Positions 45,377 to 53,977 of a stretch of DNA of 64,000 bases are shown piece by piece. Source of the stretch: Pelagivirga sediminicola (GTDB lineage Bacteria; Pseudomonadota; Alphaproteobacteria; Rhodobacterales; Rhodobacteraceae); the NCBI RefSeq assembly GCF_003072125.1, contig NZ_QCYH01000008.1:105109-169108 (forward strand), given 5' to 3'. Made by a program: the position numbers and the translations under genes. Under the pieces are notes generated by a model. The model was given only the letters and a program-made list of their open reading frames with translations. It ran no database searches and had not been told where the DNA came from. Positions within the stretch are counted from its first letter, which is position 1. Each line of letters starts with the position of its first letter.

Positions 45377-45995
45377 ATCCCCTCTTTTATATGCAATTTT
45401 TTGAATGCATTATTCCTTCGTGAAGATGCCGTCGGTCGCTATCGGGTGCGCTTCACTAAGTCACCACTTTGGTCGCGGAGTGTTGCGTTGCGCAAATTCC
45501 GCCGGTTCTCTGTTATCTCTCACCCGCAAGATGTGTGGTGTACTACACCACATCTTGGCAAGGGGGCCCGCTGCGCGCCCCCGTTGCATCCCCCCGACTG
45601 TGGCTCTTCCAGGGTGTTGAACCCATTTCAGAGCCAGCAGACCGTATCGCCGGTCAAACACTCGCAGGGCTTGGAGACGTCCCTCTCCACCTGCACCGAA
45701 CCATGGATCAGGGGGCTATCGCGCCCCCTTGAAACCCACTCGCGGGAGACTTCGCTCTCCCTGCACCCATCAACTTGGCGGGCGTTCCTGCCCCCAAGAC
45801 CCGTGACCAGGAGGGAGGCTTTCGCTCTCCCTCACTGGACCTCCCATCACTTTTGGGGCAATCCGCCCCAAGCCCCCGACCGAACTCACGCTGATTGGAT
45901 AGCATCTGTGGACAGCCTCGAACTGGGCACGTTTTAAACGTGATGCGAGCAAGCTGTCCTGTTACGCTGACCGAAAATAAAGAGGAATCAGATCA
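45377..45995 (+). promoter_or_regulatory. Noncoding region with a stem-loop array upstream of the restriction operon
   Basis: 619 bases with no credible gene. A 19-base perfect palindrome (45534-45552) is followed by nine short stem-loops between 45562 and 45871: 45562-45582, 45601-45636, 45641-45654, 45673-45688, 45710-45729, 45744-45761, 45774-45798, 45811-45833 and 45853-45871. Most have a purine/G-rich left arm, a C-rich right arm and 3-9 base loops, several ending in TCG or CCG. The spacing of the last five is about 33-42 bases. It could be a structured RNA leader, a regulatory hub, or a single-strand DNA promoter or origin. Confidence 0.6.
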
Positions 45996-48900
45996 TTGAG
46001 CAGTGAGATTGCTAGTCAGGGCAGCCTATTCACATCCGACTTCTTGACCGAAACCATTCACACGGTTTCGGAATGGGCTTCCCTTATTGACGCTGATATC
46101 GATCGCATTGAATGTGAATTGCGTTCGGTATTTGATGGCTTTCCCGTCACCCAGACACCGAACGAAAGCCAAACTGAAGATGACCTGATTTGGCCGATCC
46201 TAGAAACTCTTGGCTGGACCGAATCTCTTCGCCAGCAAAACCTTTCCCCCAAAGGTCGAGAAGATGTTCCTGACGGAATTCTCTTCGAAAGTGCCGAAGC
46301 CAAGAAGAACGCGAACCGTTTTCCCGAGGAATGGAAGCGATACGAGTTCGGTAGTGTTGTAGTCGAATCCAAAAGATGGGCGCGCCCCCTCGATCGGCGA
46401 TCTGGCCGACGCGGAGAGGAAACCGCGCCCTCGACCCAGATGCTCCGCTACTTGCGCCGCATCGACGACATCACGGGCGGGACTCTGCGTTGGGGCATTT
46501 TGACAAACGGCTCAAAATGGCGGCTCTATTTTTCGGGCGCGCGATCTGTCTCCGAGCAGTTCTTTGAGCTCGACATTGCCGCGATCCTCGATCTACCAGG
46601 ACACAATGACGGGCTTTTCGCGCTCAACGAGGACGATCGCCGTCATTGGCTGAAGGTCTTCTTGCTGATCTTTCGGCGTGAAGCCTTCATTCCTGCGGGC
46701 GCTGATCCTCGCACCTTCCACGAGAAAGCTCTCGATGAGGGCAAGTTCTACGAAGAGCGCGTTGCTGAAGACCTCTCAAACAAGGTTTTCGGGGAGGTGT
46801 TCCCCGATCTGGTGCGCGCGATCGTCAAGGCCGCACCCGAGGCCGATCTACAAGCAGTGCGCGAAGCCGCGCTGATCCTGCTCTACCGTCTCTTGTTCAT
46901 CCTCTACGCCGAAGACCGTGATCTCTTGCCCGTCAAGGACACGCGCTATGACGATTACGGGCTGCGCAACAAAGTGCGCCTCGATGTCAAAGAGCGCAAA
47001 GACAAGAACGATGTCTTCTCCGAAACCGCCGCGCGTTATTGGGGCGCGATGGCTGATTTATTCATCGCGATCGACCAGGGCGACGCTTCGATCGGTTTAC
47101 CGCCCTACAATGGCGGTCTCTTCGATCAGGAACGCCATGCGATCCTGACCAATATCCGCATCCCCGATGCTGTCATGGCGCGCGTGATCGACGCCCTGTC
47201 ATTCGAAGTGACGCCAGACGGGCGGAAATACATCAACTACCGTAACCTCTCGGTGCAGCAGCTTGGCTCGATCTACGAGCGGCTTCTCGAATACGAGGTG
47301 ACGCGCGACGGCGATGACATCACCGTTCAGCCCAACATCTTCGCGCGCAAGGGATCGGGCAGCTACTACACGCCCGACGACTTGGTGCAACTCATCTTGA
47401 CCGAAACCCTTGAGCCGCTTGTCGAAGAGCGCAAGCGAGCTTTCAGGGACAAGATCACAGAACTGGAAGGCAGCACCCGCGCTGACGATCGCAAGATTGG
47501 GCAACTTCGTTTGCATGACCCCGCGACCGCGCTTCTTGAGCTGAAAGTCTGCGACCCCGCCATGGGCTCGGGCCATTTCCTTGTGAGCTTGGTCGATTTC
47601 ATGGCCGACCAGGTGATCACCGCCATGGCTGAGGCAGAGCTCGACGCGCCCGAGGAGTGGGGCGACTATATTTCGCCGCTTGGCGAGCGGATTGACACAA
47701 TCCGCAACACCATCCTTGCCAATGCCGATGAACGTGACTGGACGATCGACGAGGAACAGCTCGACGATCGACACATCATCCGCCGCATGGTGCTCAAGCG
47801 CTGCATCTATGGTGTGGACAAGAACCCGATGGCTGTGGAGCTCGCTAAGGTGGCGCTGTGGCTGCACACATTCACCGTGGGTGCGCCGCTATCCTTCCTG
47901 GATCACCATCTTCGCTGTGGCGACAGCCTCTTCGGCTCTTGGGTGAAGAAGGGCATCGACAAGGCCGCGATCTATGGCACACCGCTCCTGCTGCATGAGC
48001 CCATGAAGCGCGCGCTGCGGGCAGCATCCAAGATGCAGATCGTCGAAGGGCTAACCGACGCCGAGATCGCAGAGGCACACCGATCGGCAGACGTGTTTGC
48101 CGAGGTCGAGGACATGACTGCGCCGCTCGATGCGCTTCTAAAGCTGATCCATGCGATCGACTGGCTCGACATCAAGGGGAAGGAAAAGAAGACCGCGATG
48201 CAAGCCTTCTTCGATGGCGAGCTTGGCGATCCGCTCGATATTGCCTTGGGCAAACGAAAGCTAACAAGACCGAAGGCAAAGGCCGCAGATCAGACCCTCA
48301 AAGGAAGGATGAGCGCCGCTGAAAAATTTGATCTGTTCTCTGATATCTTCGCGCAGGCGCAGATGCTCATCGCAGAAGAAAACTTTCTCAACTGGCAAGT
48401 GACCTTTCCTGGTATCTGGTCAGATTGGGAAGAAGACGAGTTGACGGGTGGTTTTCATGCCGTGATCGGCAACCCGCCATGGGATCGAATGAAGCTTCAA
48501 CAGATTGAATGGTTTGCGGAACGCCGCCCCGAGATCGCGATGGCCGCGCGCGCGTCCGACAGACAGAAGTTAATCGCCGCCCTCGAAGGAGCAGGCGACC
48601 CGTTGGCACAGGACTATGCCAGGGCGTCGCAGAGAGCCGAGGCGGGAACGCGCATGGCGCGCAAGGGCGGGGATTATCCCTTGCTCTCCGGCGGAGACGT
48701 GAACCTCTATTCGCTCTTCGTTGAACGCGCGATGACCGTGGTCAAACAAGACGGGCTGATCGGCCTGCTTGTCCCGTCCGGTATTGCCTCGGACAAGACC
48801 GCCGCCAAGTTTTTCAAGGGCGTGGCGACAGAAGGGCGGCTAAAGACACTCTACGACTTTGAGAACGGAAGGCAGGGCAGAACAGGCGGGCCGTTTTTCC

Positions 48901-50141
48901 CAGATGTTCATCGCAGCTTCAAATTCTGTGCCTTGGTCGCGTCTCCTTCACCGACAGATCATGCGGCGCAGTGTGCCTTCTTCTTGCACGATGTGTCCGA
49001 CCTTACGGAGGAAGGGATAAAGTTTGCGCTGAGCGCCGAGGACTTCGCGCGGGTGAACCCGAACACTGGCACCGCGCCGATTTTCCGTTCCAAGCGTGAT
49101 GCTGATCTGACAACGGTCATCTATGGCAACGCCGTGCCTTTGGTGGATCGGTCTTCCGGCACGGAAGTGAAGGCATGGCCGGTAAAATATTCGACCATGT
49201 TTCATATGACGAACGACTCACGCCTTTTCCGAACCCGCAAGGAGCTCGATGAGCAAGAGGCGGCTTATCCGCTTGGCGGTAACGCGTTTGGGAGCGCGGC
49301 GGGAAACTGGCTGCCTCTCTATGTGGGGCGGATGATCCACCAGTTTGATCATCGCGCGGCATCGGTGGAGGTCAATGAGTCCAACTTGCACAACGCGGCG
49401 CTGAGCGGCGCGGTATCGGAAGAGCAGAAGGCCGATCCTGACTTCGTGCCGACACCTCAATATTGGGTTCCGGAGAGTGAGGTCGATCTCCCTTTGGGCA
49501 TCGAATGGACGATCGCATTTCGGGACATCGCCAGGGCCACCGACGCGCGGACAATGATCGCGGCGATCGTTCCCAAGGCAGGGTTTGGCAACAAGGCACC
49601 ACTTTTGCTGCCTGAAGAGGTTGATGCTTACCGGGCATGCGCCGACCTGATCGCGGCAAACCTTAATTCTCTAGCGCTTGACTTCGTCGTCAGGTCTAAG
49701 GTGCACAGCACAAGCGTTAATTGGTTCATCGCTGAGCAGTTCCCGATGATCCCACCGGATAAATTCCAAAGCGAGCGGTTTGGTACTAAGCGCGCCGCAG
49801 AGGTCGTGCGCGAGATCGTTCTTGAACTCACCTACACCGCCCATGACATGGCAGCGTTTGCGAGGGACATGGGCTATGTGGACGAGGCTGGAACCGTGAA
49901 GGCCCCCTTCACCTGGGATGAAGAACGCCGCCTTGCCTTGCGTGCCAAGCTCGATGCCGTCTTCTTCCACCTCTACGGCATCACCGACCGCGACGACATC
50001 CGCTACATCTATTCGACTTTCCCGATCATTGAGCGTGAAGAGAAAGCCGCTTATGGCGGCAAATACCGCTCCTGCGAATTATGCCTCGCCTACTTGAATG
50101 CGCTTACAGCCGGAAACCCTGACGCGGAGATCAAGATATGA
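45996..50141 (+). CDS. Type IIG (Eco57I-like) restriction endonuclease-methyltransferase
   Basis: 1381 residues. An N-terminal PD-(D/E)xK-like nuclease motif is visible (Pro92-Asp93 ... Glu124-Ser-Lys126 in VVVESKRW). The central N6-adenine methyltransferase has the SAM motif CDPAMGSGHFLVS (Asp520), YGVDKNPMAVELAK, CGDSLFG, and the catalytic NPPW (Asn826). The C-terminal ~400 residues should be target recognition. Type IIL/IIG enzymes cut and methylate with one chain; BREX PglX is a similar methyltransferase but lacks the nuclease part and would need other BREX genes, which are absent. Starts with TTG or, as taken here, at the position after AGAGGAATC. Overlaps the next gene by four bases. 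Confidence 0.88.
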   Translation: MSSEIASQGSLFTSDFLTETIHTVSEWASLIDADIDRIECELRSVFDGFPVTQTPNESQTEDDLIWPILETLGWTESLRQQNLSPKGREDVPDGILFESAEAKKNANRFPEEWKRYEFGSVVVESKRWARPLDRRSGRRGEETAPSTQMLRYLRRIDDITGGTLRWGILTNGSKWRLYFSGARSVSEQFFELDIAAILDLPGHNDGLFALNEDDRRHWLKVFLLIFRREAFIPAGADPRTFHEKALDEGKFYEERVAEDLSNKVFGEVFPDLVRAIVKAAPEADLQAVREAALILLYRLLFILYAEDRDLLPVKDTRYDDYGLRNKVRLDVKERKDKNDVFSETAARYWGAMADLFIAIDQGDASIGLPPYNGGLFDQERHAILTNIRIPDAVMARVIDALSFEVTPDGRKYINYRNLSVQQLGSIYERLLEYEVTRDGDDITVQPNIFARKGSGSYYTPDDLVQLILTETLEPLVEERKRAFRDKITELEGSTRADDRKIGQLRLHDPATALLELKVCDPAMGSGHFLVSLVDFMADQVITAMAEAELDAPEEWGDYISPLGERIDTIRNTILANADERDWTIDEEQLDDRHIIRRMVLKRCIYGVDKNPMAVELAKVALWLHTFTVGAPLSFLDHHLRCGDSLFGSWVKKGIDKAAIYGTPLLLHEPMKRALRAASKMQIVEGLTDAEIAEAHRSADVFAEVEDMTAPLDALLKLIHAIDWLDIKGKEKKTAMQAFFDGELGDPLDIALGKRKLTRPKAKAADQTLKGRMSAAEKFDLFSDIFAQAQMLIAEENFLNWQVTFPGIWSDWEEDELTGGFHAVIGNPPWDRMKLQQIEWFAERRPEIAMAARASDRQKLIAALEGAGDPLAQDYARASQRAEAGTRMARKGGDYPLLSGGDVNLYSLFVERAMTVVKQDGLIGLLVPSGIASDKTAAKFFKGVATEGRLKTLYDFENGRQGRTGGPFFPDVHRSFKFCALVASPSPTDHAAQCAFFLHDVSDLTEEGIKFALSAEDFARVNPNTGTAPIFRSKRDADLTTVIYGNAVPLVDRSSGTEVKAWPVKYSTMFHMTNDSRLFRTRKELDEQEAAYPLGGNAFGSAAGNWLPLYVGRMIHQFDHRAASVEVNESNLHNAALSGAVSEEQKADPDFVPTPQYWVPESEVDLPLGIEWTIAFRDIARATDARTMIAAIVPKAGFGNKAPLLLPEEVDAYRACADLIAANLNSLALDFVVRSKVHSTSVNWFIAEQFPMIPPDKFQSERFGTKRAAEVVREIVLELTYTAHDMAAFARDMGYVDEAGTVKAPFTWDEERRLALRAKLDAVFFHLYGITDRDDIRYIYSTFPIIEREEKAAYGGKYRSCELCLAYLNALTAGNPDAEIKI

Positions 50142-51817
50142 AACCGATTTCAAAGATGGATTGGGACATCATCGAAGCGCGTGTTGCAAAAGCATGCGAC
50201 CGGCATCAGTTCCAGAAGAAGACAGTTGGGTTCCTAGCGCTTGTCATTGATCAGATATTTCCTGGTCATGAAGATCAGTTGCAAGAGATCATTACGGATG
50301 GTCCAGATGATCGGGGCGTTGACGCTATACACATCGTCGAAGGCGAAACCAGCGCCGAGATTTTTCTCTTTCAATCCAAATACAGGGAAAGCCATGCAAC
50401 GTGTCACAAGACGATTAATGACGCCGAAGTCCTGAAAGTTTCTTTATTTTTGAACGAACTCTTCGACAAGGCAGATACATTGGCTGATAGTGGAAATTTT
50501 CAACTCCAAGAAGCCGTTCGGCGGATTTGGGAGCTACACGACAAAGGGAAGATTTGCCGCTACAAGGTAATATTTTGCTCGAACGGTGGGGGCTTTGCAA
50601 CATCTGCTCAGGGGATCATCGACAGTGTTAAGGCATCGCATTCATCAGTTTCGTTTGAGTTTTACAGTGGGCACGATGTCGTGCAAGCCATGGCCATTGA
50701 AGGTCGCGACGCAGAAGACGGTCAACTTCAAGTGATCGGAAGGGAAATCCTTGAACGTTCAGATGGCGACGTGCGAGGAGCTATTGCATCTGTCGATGCA
50801 CAGTCCTTCGTGGACTTGATCACCGCAGAAGACGGTGAGACGATCAAGCGCCACTTGTTCGATGATAACTTGCGCGTTTTTCTGGGCGCGAAAGGTGGCT
50901 ATAACCAAGCTATTATTTCGACCGCCACATCCAGTGACAGCTACCTATTTTGGTATCTTAACAACGGGGTAACGATCACCTGTAAAAGCTTTTCATACAA
51001 CAAGGGTCACACAAACCCGAAGCTCGTTTTCAAAGACTTCCAGATCGTCAACGGGGCGCAAACCTCACATTCTCTTGTCGAGGCTGCGCGAACGAACCCA
51101 GAAGCGCTTGCTGACGTTGTTGTAATGGTTCGAATGTACGCGACAGATAGAGCGGACATTGCAGAGAGGGTAGCGGTTGCGACCAACAGCCAAGCACGAA
51201 TACAAAGCCGCGATTTAATGTCGAATCATGAGATCTTAAAAAAGTTAGAGCTGGCTTTTAAAGAGCGGGGATATTTCTTCGAGCGGAAGAAAAATATGCA
51301 CTCCGATAAGGCGGAAGAAAAGCGGATTGATGCCTTAAAGCTTGGCCAGATTATTCTGTCCTACGAGCTCAGGGAACCCGACAAAGCAAAAACAGAGTCA
51401 GATTCAATATTTGATTCTCGATTTCGTCAAATTTTTGACAATCCGAAGAGCATCGAAGAACTTATCAGGCTCTACAATCTTTATGAGATTATAGAGCAAA
51501 TGCGAGACGGCTATCAAGCGGAGTTTGCCTCCTCACCTGAAAGCGGACACGAACACCAATATCTTGTCTATGGACATTGGTTTGTGCTCTTCGCGTGCAA
51601 ATTATTGCACGTGAAGTCGCAGGAGACACATTTGCCAACTGGCGACGATGCCCATGCTCTGGTTGAAGAAGCTATTCGCAGGGTTGCGGCAGCATGTAGC
51701 CAACAGAAAGCGGTGGCACACTACCAAATGTTCCGTAGCCCGCGTACAAAAGAGCGGATTCTTGGAGAGATCAGTGCGAAGCAAACCGACTTCTTCGATC
51801 TGCTTGCAGTCTCATAG
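50138..51817 (+). CDS. AIPR-family protein with N-terminal PD-(D/E)xK-like nuclease motif
   Basis: 559 residues. The AIPR (abortive infection phage resistance) core is marked by FWYLNNGVTITCKS and FQIVNGAQTSHSLVEAARTN (around 270-325), then SRDLMSNHEILKKLE and RKKNMH. The N-terminal part has GVDAIHIVEGE and IFLFQSKYRE, that is Asp62 ... Gln79-x-Lys81, a Mrr-like restriction nuclease pattern. ATGA overlap with the type IIG gene means translational coupling, so it likely belongs to one defence unit with it. Its target (invading DNA, RNA or host components) is unknown. Confidence 0.82.
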   Translation: MKPISKMDWDIIEARVAKACDRHQFQKKTVGFLALVIDQIFPGHEDQLQEIITDGPDDRGVDAIHIVEGETSAEIFLFQSKYRESHATCHKTINDAEVLKVSLFLNELFDKADTLADSGNFQLQEAVRRIWELHDKGKICRYKVIFCSNGGGFATSAQGIIDSVKASHSSVSFEFYSGHDVVQAMAIEGRDAEDGQLQVIGREILERSDGDVRGAIASVDAQSFVDLITAEDGETIKRHLFDDNLRVFLGAKGGYNQAIISTATSSDSYLFWYLNNGVTITCKSFSYNKGHTNPKLVFKDFQIVNGAQTSHSLVEAARTNPEALADVVVMVRMYATDRADIAERVAVATNSQARIQSRDLMSNHEILKKLELAFKERGYFFERKKNMHSDKAEEKRIDALKLGQIILSYELREPDKAKTESDSIFDSRFRQIFDNPKSIEELIRLYNLYEIIEQMRDGYQAEFASSPESGHEHQYLVYGHWFVLFACKLLHVKSQETHLPTGDDAHALVEEAIRRVAAACSQQKAVAHYQMFRSPRTKERILGEISAKQTDFFDLLAVS

Positions 51818-51871
51818 TCTTATCATGATCTACCTTCAACGTGCACGTGCGAATAGCAGCAATCTCATGAA

Positions 51872-53851
51872 TCATCCCGGGTAGGGCCACAATCCTAGAG
51901 CAGCCTCGAAAAGCGCTCTACCACGCTCCTCGATACACTCTTCGTCCCAGTTCTCGCTCTTGATGATCTCTCGGTTCAGGACAAGCAGAGAGTGATCACT
52001 TAGAGCGTCCCGCTTATCCTTATAGGGTCCGTGGCGCACACTGGAATTCAGAGGCTTGGTCAGAACAGTCAGATTTCCGAAAGTATTCAAAAGTCGATTG
52101 CGCCGAACAATCTGGCCGATCCTTGAGTCATCCTCTTCATTGGCAAACATGGCTTGCAGCTTCTCATCACTCGATGGCGTTTCGCCGTCCGGTAACGGCC
52201 AGTGTTCCTCCCACTTTGATGGTAGGATATGCTCGACAGATAGATTAGGTGCAAGTTGATCGGTCTCGTGAAATTTCTGGCGCTTCTCGCGCTCAATAGC
52301 CTCTAATACGGCTCTCACGCGCAAAGGAGTCAACCTGCGCCCATAGACAGGCGCAGACATCCAGGCACCTTCGAATTCTTTATCACTTGGAAGACGGGCA
52401 CTTTCGGAAGTCTGGGCTGACAGGAATTTGGCTAGGTTGGTCTTTGAGAAAGCGTTAGCTTCGAGATGTCGCAACACCGAGAGAAAGAATTTATTATAGT
52501 TTTTGGTGGTCAGCCCGCAGATCGCACGACGGACAATGAATGTCAGGAGGATAGATAGGCACTCAGCCTTTTCAGCCTCATCCACTTCCTCGGACCACAA
52601 ACGCAGTACCAGCGGGTAGACCGTGGTTACATCCCAAGGATGTAATAACTTAGCGAAGTGTCCGAGCGGATCATCAGCATCACGTTCGAGCAAACGTCGA
52701 TATAGCGCACCAAAGGCTCTGAGGTCTTTCAGTTCAGCTTCGACACTTGGGTATCCACCAGTTGCTTTGTTGGCCTGTATCTTGACGAAAGCCTTGTACT
52801 CGCTGAAAAGCTTGGAAAGCGTAACCTCTCCTGCGACCTTACCAGCGATGAAGTTTGCAAGAAAGAACTCGATCCGCTCCCTATTGTAGCGACCTTGCTT
52901 CTCCATGACGCTCCAGAACGGATCTTCGAAATCTTTCCAGTACTTGTCGAAGAGCTTGTCGGCATGCTCACGCCGAGCGTCCGCACGATGAAAGATATTG
53001 TTGCGAACGAGGTCTGCAGCAAGGAGCGGCTTGCCTCTTTCATTGAGAGTTTCGAAGATGACCTGTGCATCATCGCCTTCCTCAAGCGTGATCTCGACAA
53101 CTTTGAATTCCTCGATCAGCGCCTCCCACAGCGCGTCCAAGCGCTGCTCCATAGCGATACGATCTAAGTCATGTTCTGCTTCCGTAGCGGCGATATCTTC
53201 TTCATCATCTTCCTTAACTTCAATTGTTTCCGCGAAGTCGTCTTCAAGATCGTCGCTCTCAACCGCATGTTTTATCCGATCAAAGAAAAAGCCGTACGCG
53301 CCAAGCAGGCTTGGCACGGTGCTATATTCGTAGATTTTGTCGCGGCTCTTATAGAAATATTCCCGATACTTCTTCCGAAGCTCCGGACGTTCTTCAAACA
53401 GAATGTCCTGAAAGAGCTCTCGGTCATATTTAGTTGGCCACACCTTATACTTTTCAATTTCTGGGTCTTCCATGAGGTGCTCTTTCTCATTGAAGAGGTA
53501 GCCCTCAATCAATCCAACGCTGTCTCCAAATCCTGCTTGCTCGGCATAATCTCTGGCCGCTGCAAGAAAGAGCTGAAATGTCGTTAGCCTTTGTTGGCCG
53601 TCGACCACCTGAAAGGAGGTTACTTGGCGTGAAGAAGCAGCACCACGGGCTTCAAGCACGACCGCGCCCATGAAATGAGAAAAACGGCGCTCCCGATTGT
53701 TGAGGCGTTCGATGGCCTTGGTGCGCACATCATTCCAGAACGGTTCCCATTGCTTATCCCGCGACCATACGTAATGGCGCTGATAGATTGGCACACAAAA
53801 CCGTTGACGGTTCTCAAGGAGTTGCCTGACGGTGACGGGGCCTGCTTTCAC
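51872..53851 (-). CDS. DUF262-DUF1524 protein, GmrSD-like type IV restriction
   Basis: 659 residues. The N-terminal DUF262 (GmrS-like) part has FCVPIYQRHYVWSRD, and FQVVDGQQRLTTFQL with the DGQQR nucleotide motif. The C-terminal DUF1524 (GmrD-like, HNH nuclease fold) has LSVEHILPSKWEEHW and NTFGNLTVLTKPLN with catalytic His and Asn. Single-chain fusions like this cut modified phage DNA using NTP. The GTG at 53851 follows AAAGG by seven bases; eight more codons are open upstream. Convergent with the AIPR gene. Confidence 0.88.
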   Translation of the reverse strand: MKAGPVTVRQLLENRQRFCVPIYQRHYVWSRDKQWEPFWNDVRTKAIERLNNRERRFSHFMGAVVLEARGAASSRQVTSFQVVDGQQRLTTFQLFLAAARDYAEQAGFGDSVGLIEGYLFNEKEHLMEDPEIEKYKVWPTKYDRELFQDILFEERPELRKKYREYFYKSRDKIYEYSTVPSLLGAYGFFFDRIKHAVESDDLEDDFAETIEVKEDDEEDIAATEAEHDLDRIAMEQRLDALWEALIEEFKVVEITLEEGDDAQVIFETLNERGKPLLAADLVRNNIFHRADARREHADKLFDKYWKDFEDPFWSVMEKQGRYNRERIEFFLANFIAGKVAGEVTLSKLFSEYKAFVKIQANKATGGYPSVEAELKDLRAFGALYRRLLERDADDPLGHFAKLLHPWDVTTVYPLVLRLWSEEVDEAEKAECLSILLTFIVRRAICGLTTKNYNKFFLSVLRHLEANAFSKTNLAKFLSAQTSESARLPSDKEFEGAWMSAPVYGRRLTPLRVRAVLEAIEREKRQKFHETDQLAPNLSVEHILPSKWEEHWPLPDGETPSSDEKLQAMFANEEDDSRIGQIVRRNRLLNTFGNLTVLTKPLNSSVRHGPYKDKRDALSDHSLLVLNREIIKSENWDEECIEERGRALFEAALGLWPYPG

Positions 53852-53977
53852 TGTATTACCTTTCTGCTCTATCAACTCATGGTACAGGCGGGGTTTGATT
53901 TTTCAATGATAATCGAGAGTTATACTCATCGTCGTCGCGCGCATCCTCTATAAGTGGATCGCCATTCAGCCATGTAA

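Noticed and set aside
45562..45871. CRISPR array
   Set aside because: The stem-loops differ in sequence; there are no identical direct repeats with unique spacers and no cas genes in the window.
45996..50141. BREX system (PglX) assignment for the large methyltransferase
   Set aside because: No BrxA, BrxB, BrxC, PglZ or BrxL genes are present and an N-terminal nuclease motif is visible, so a type IIG enzyme fits better.
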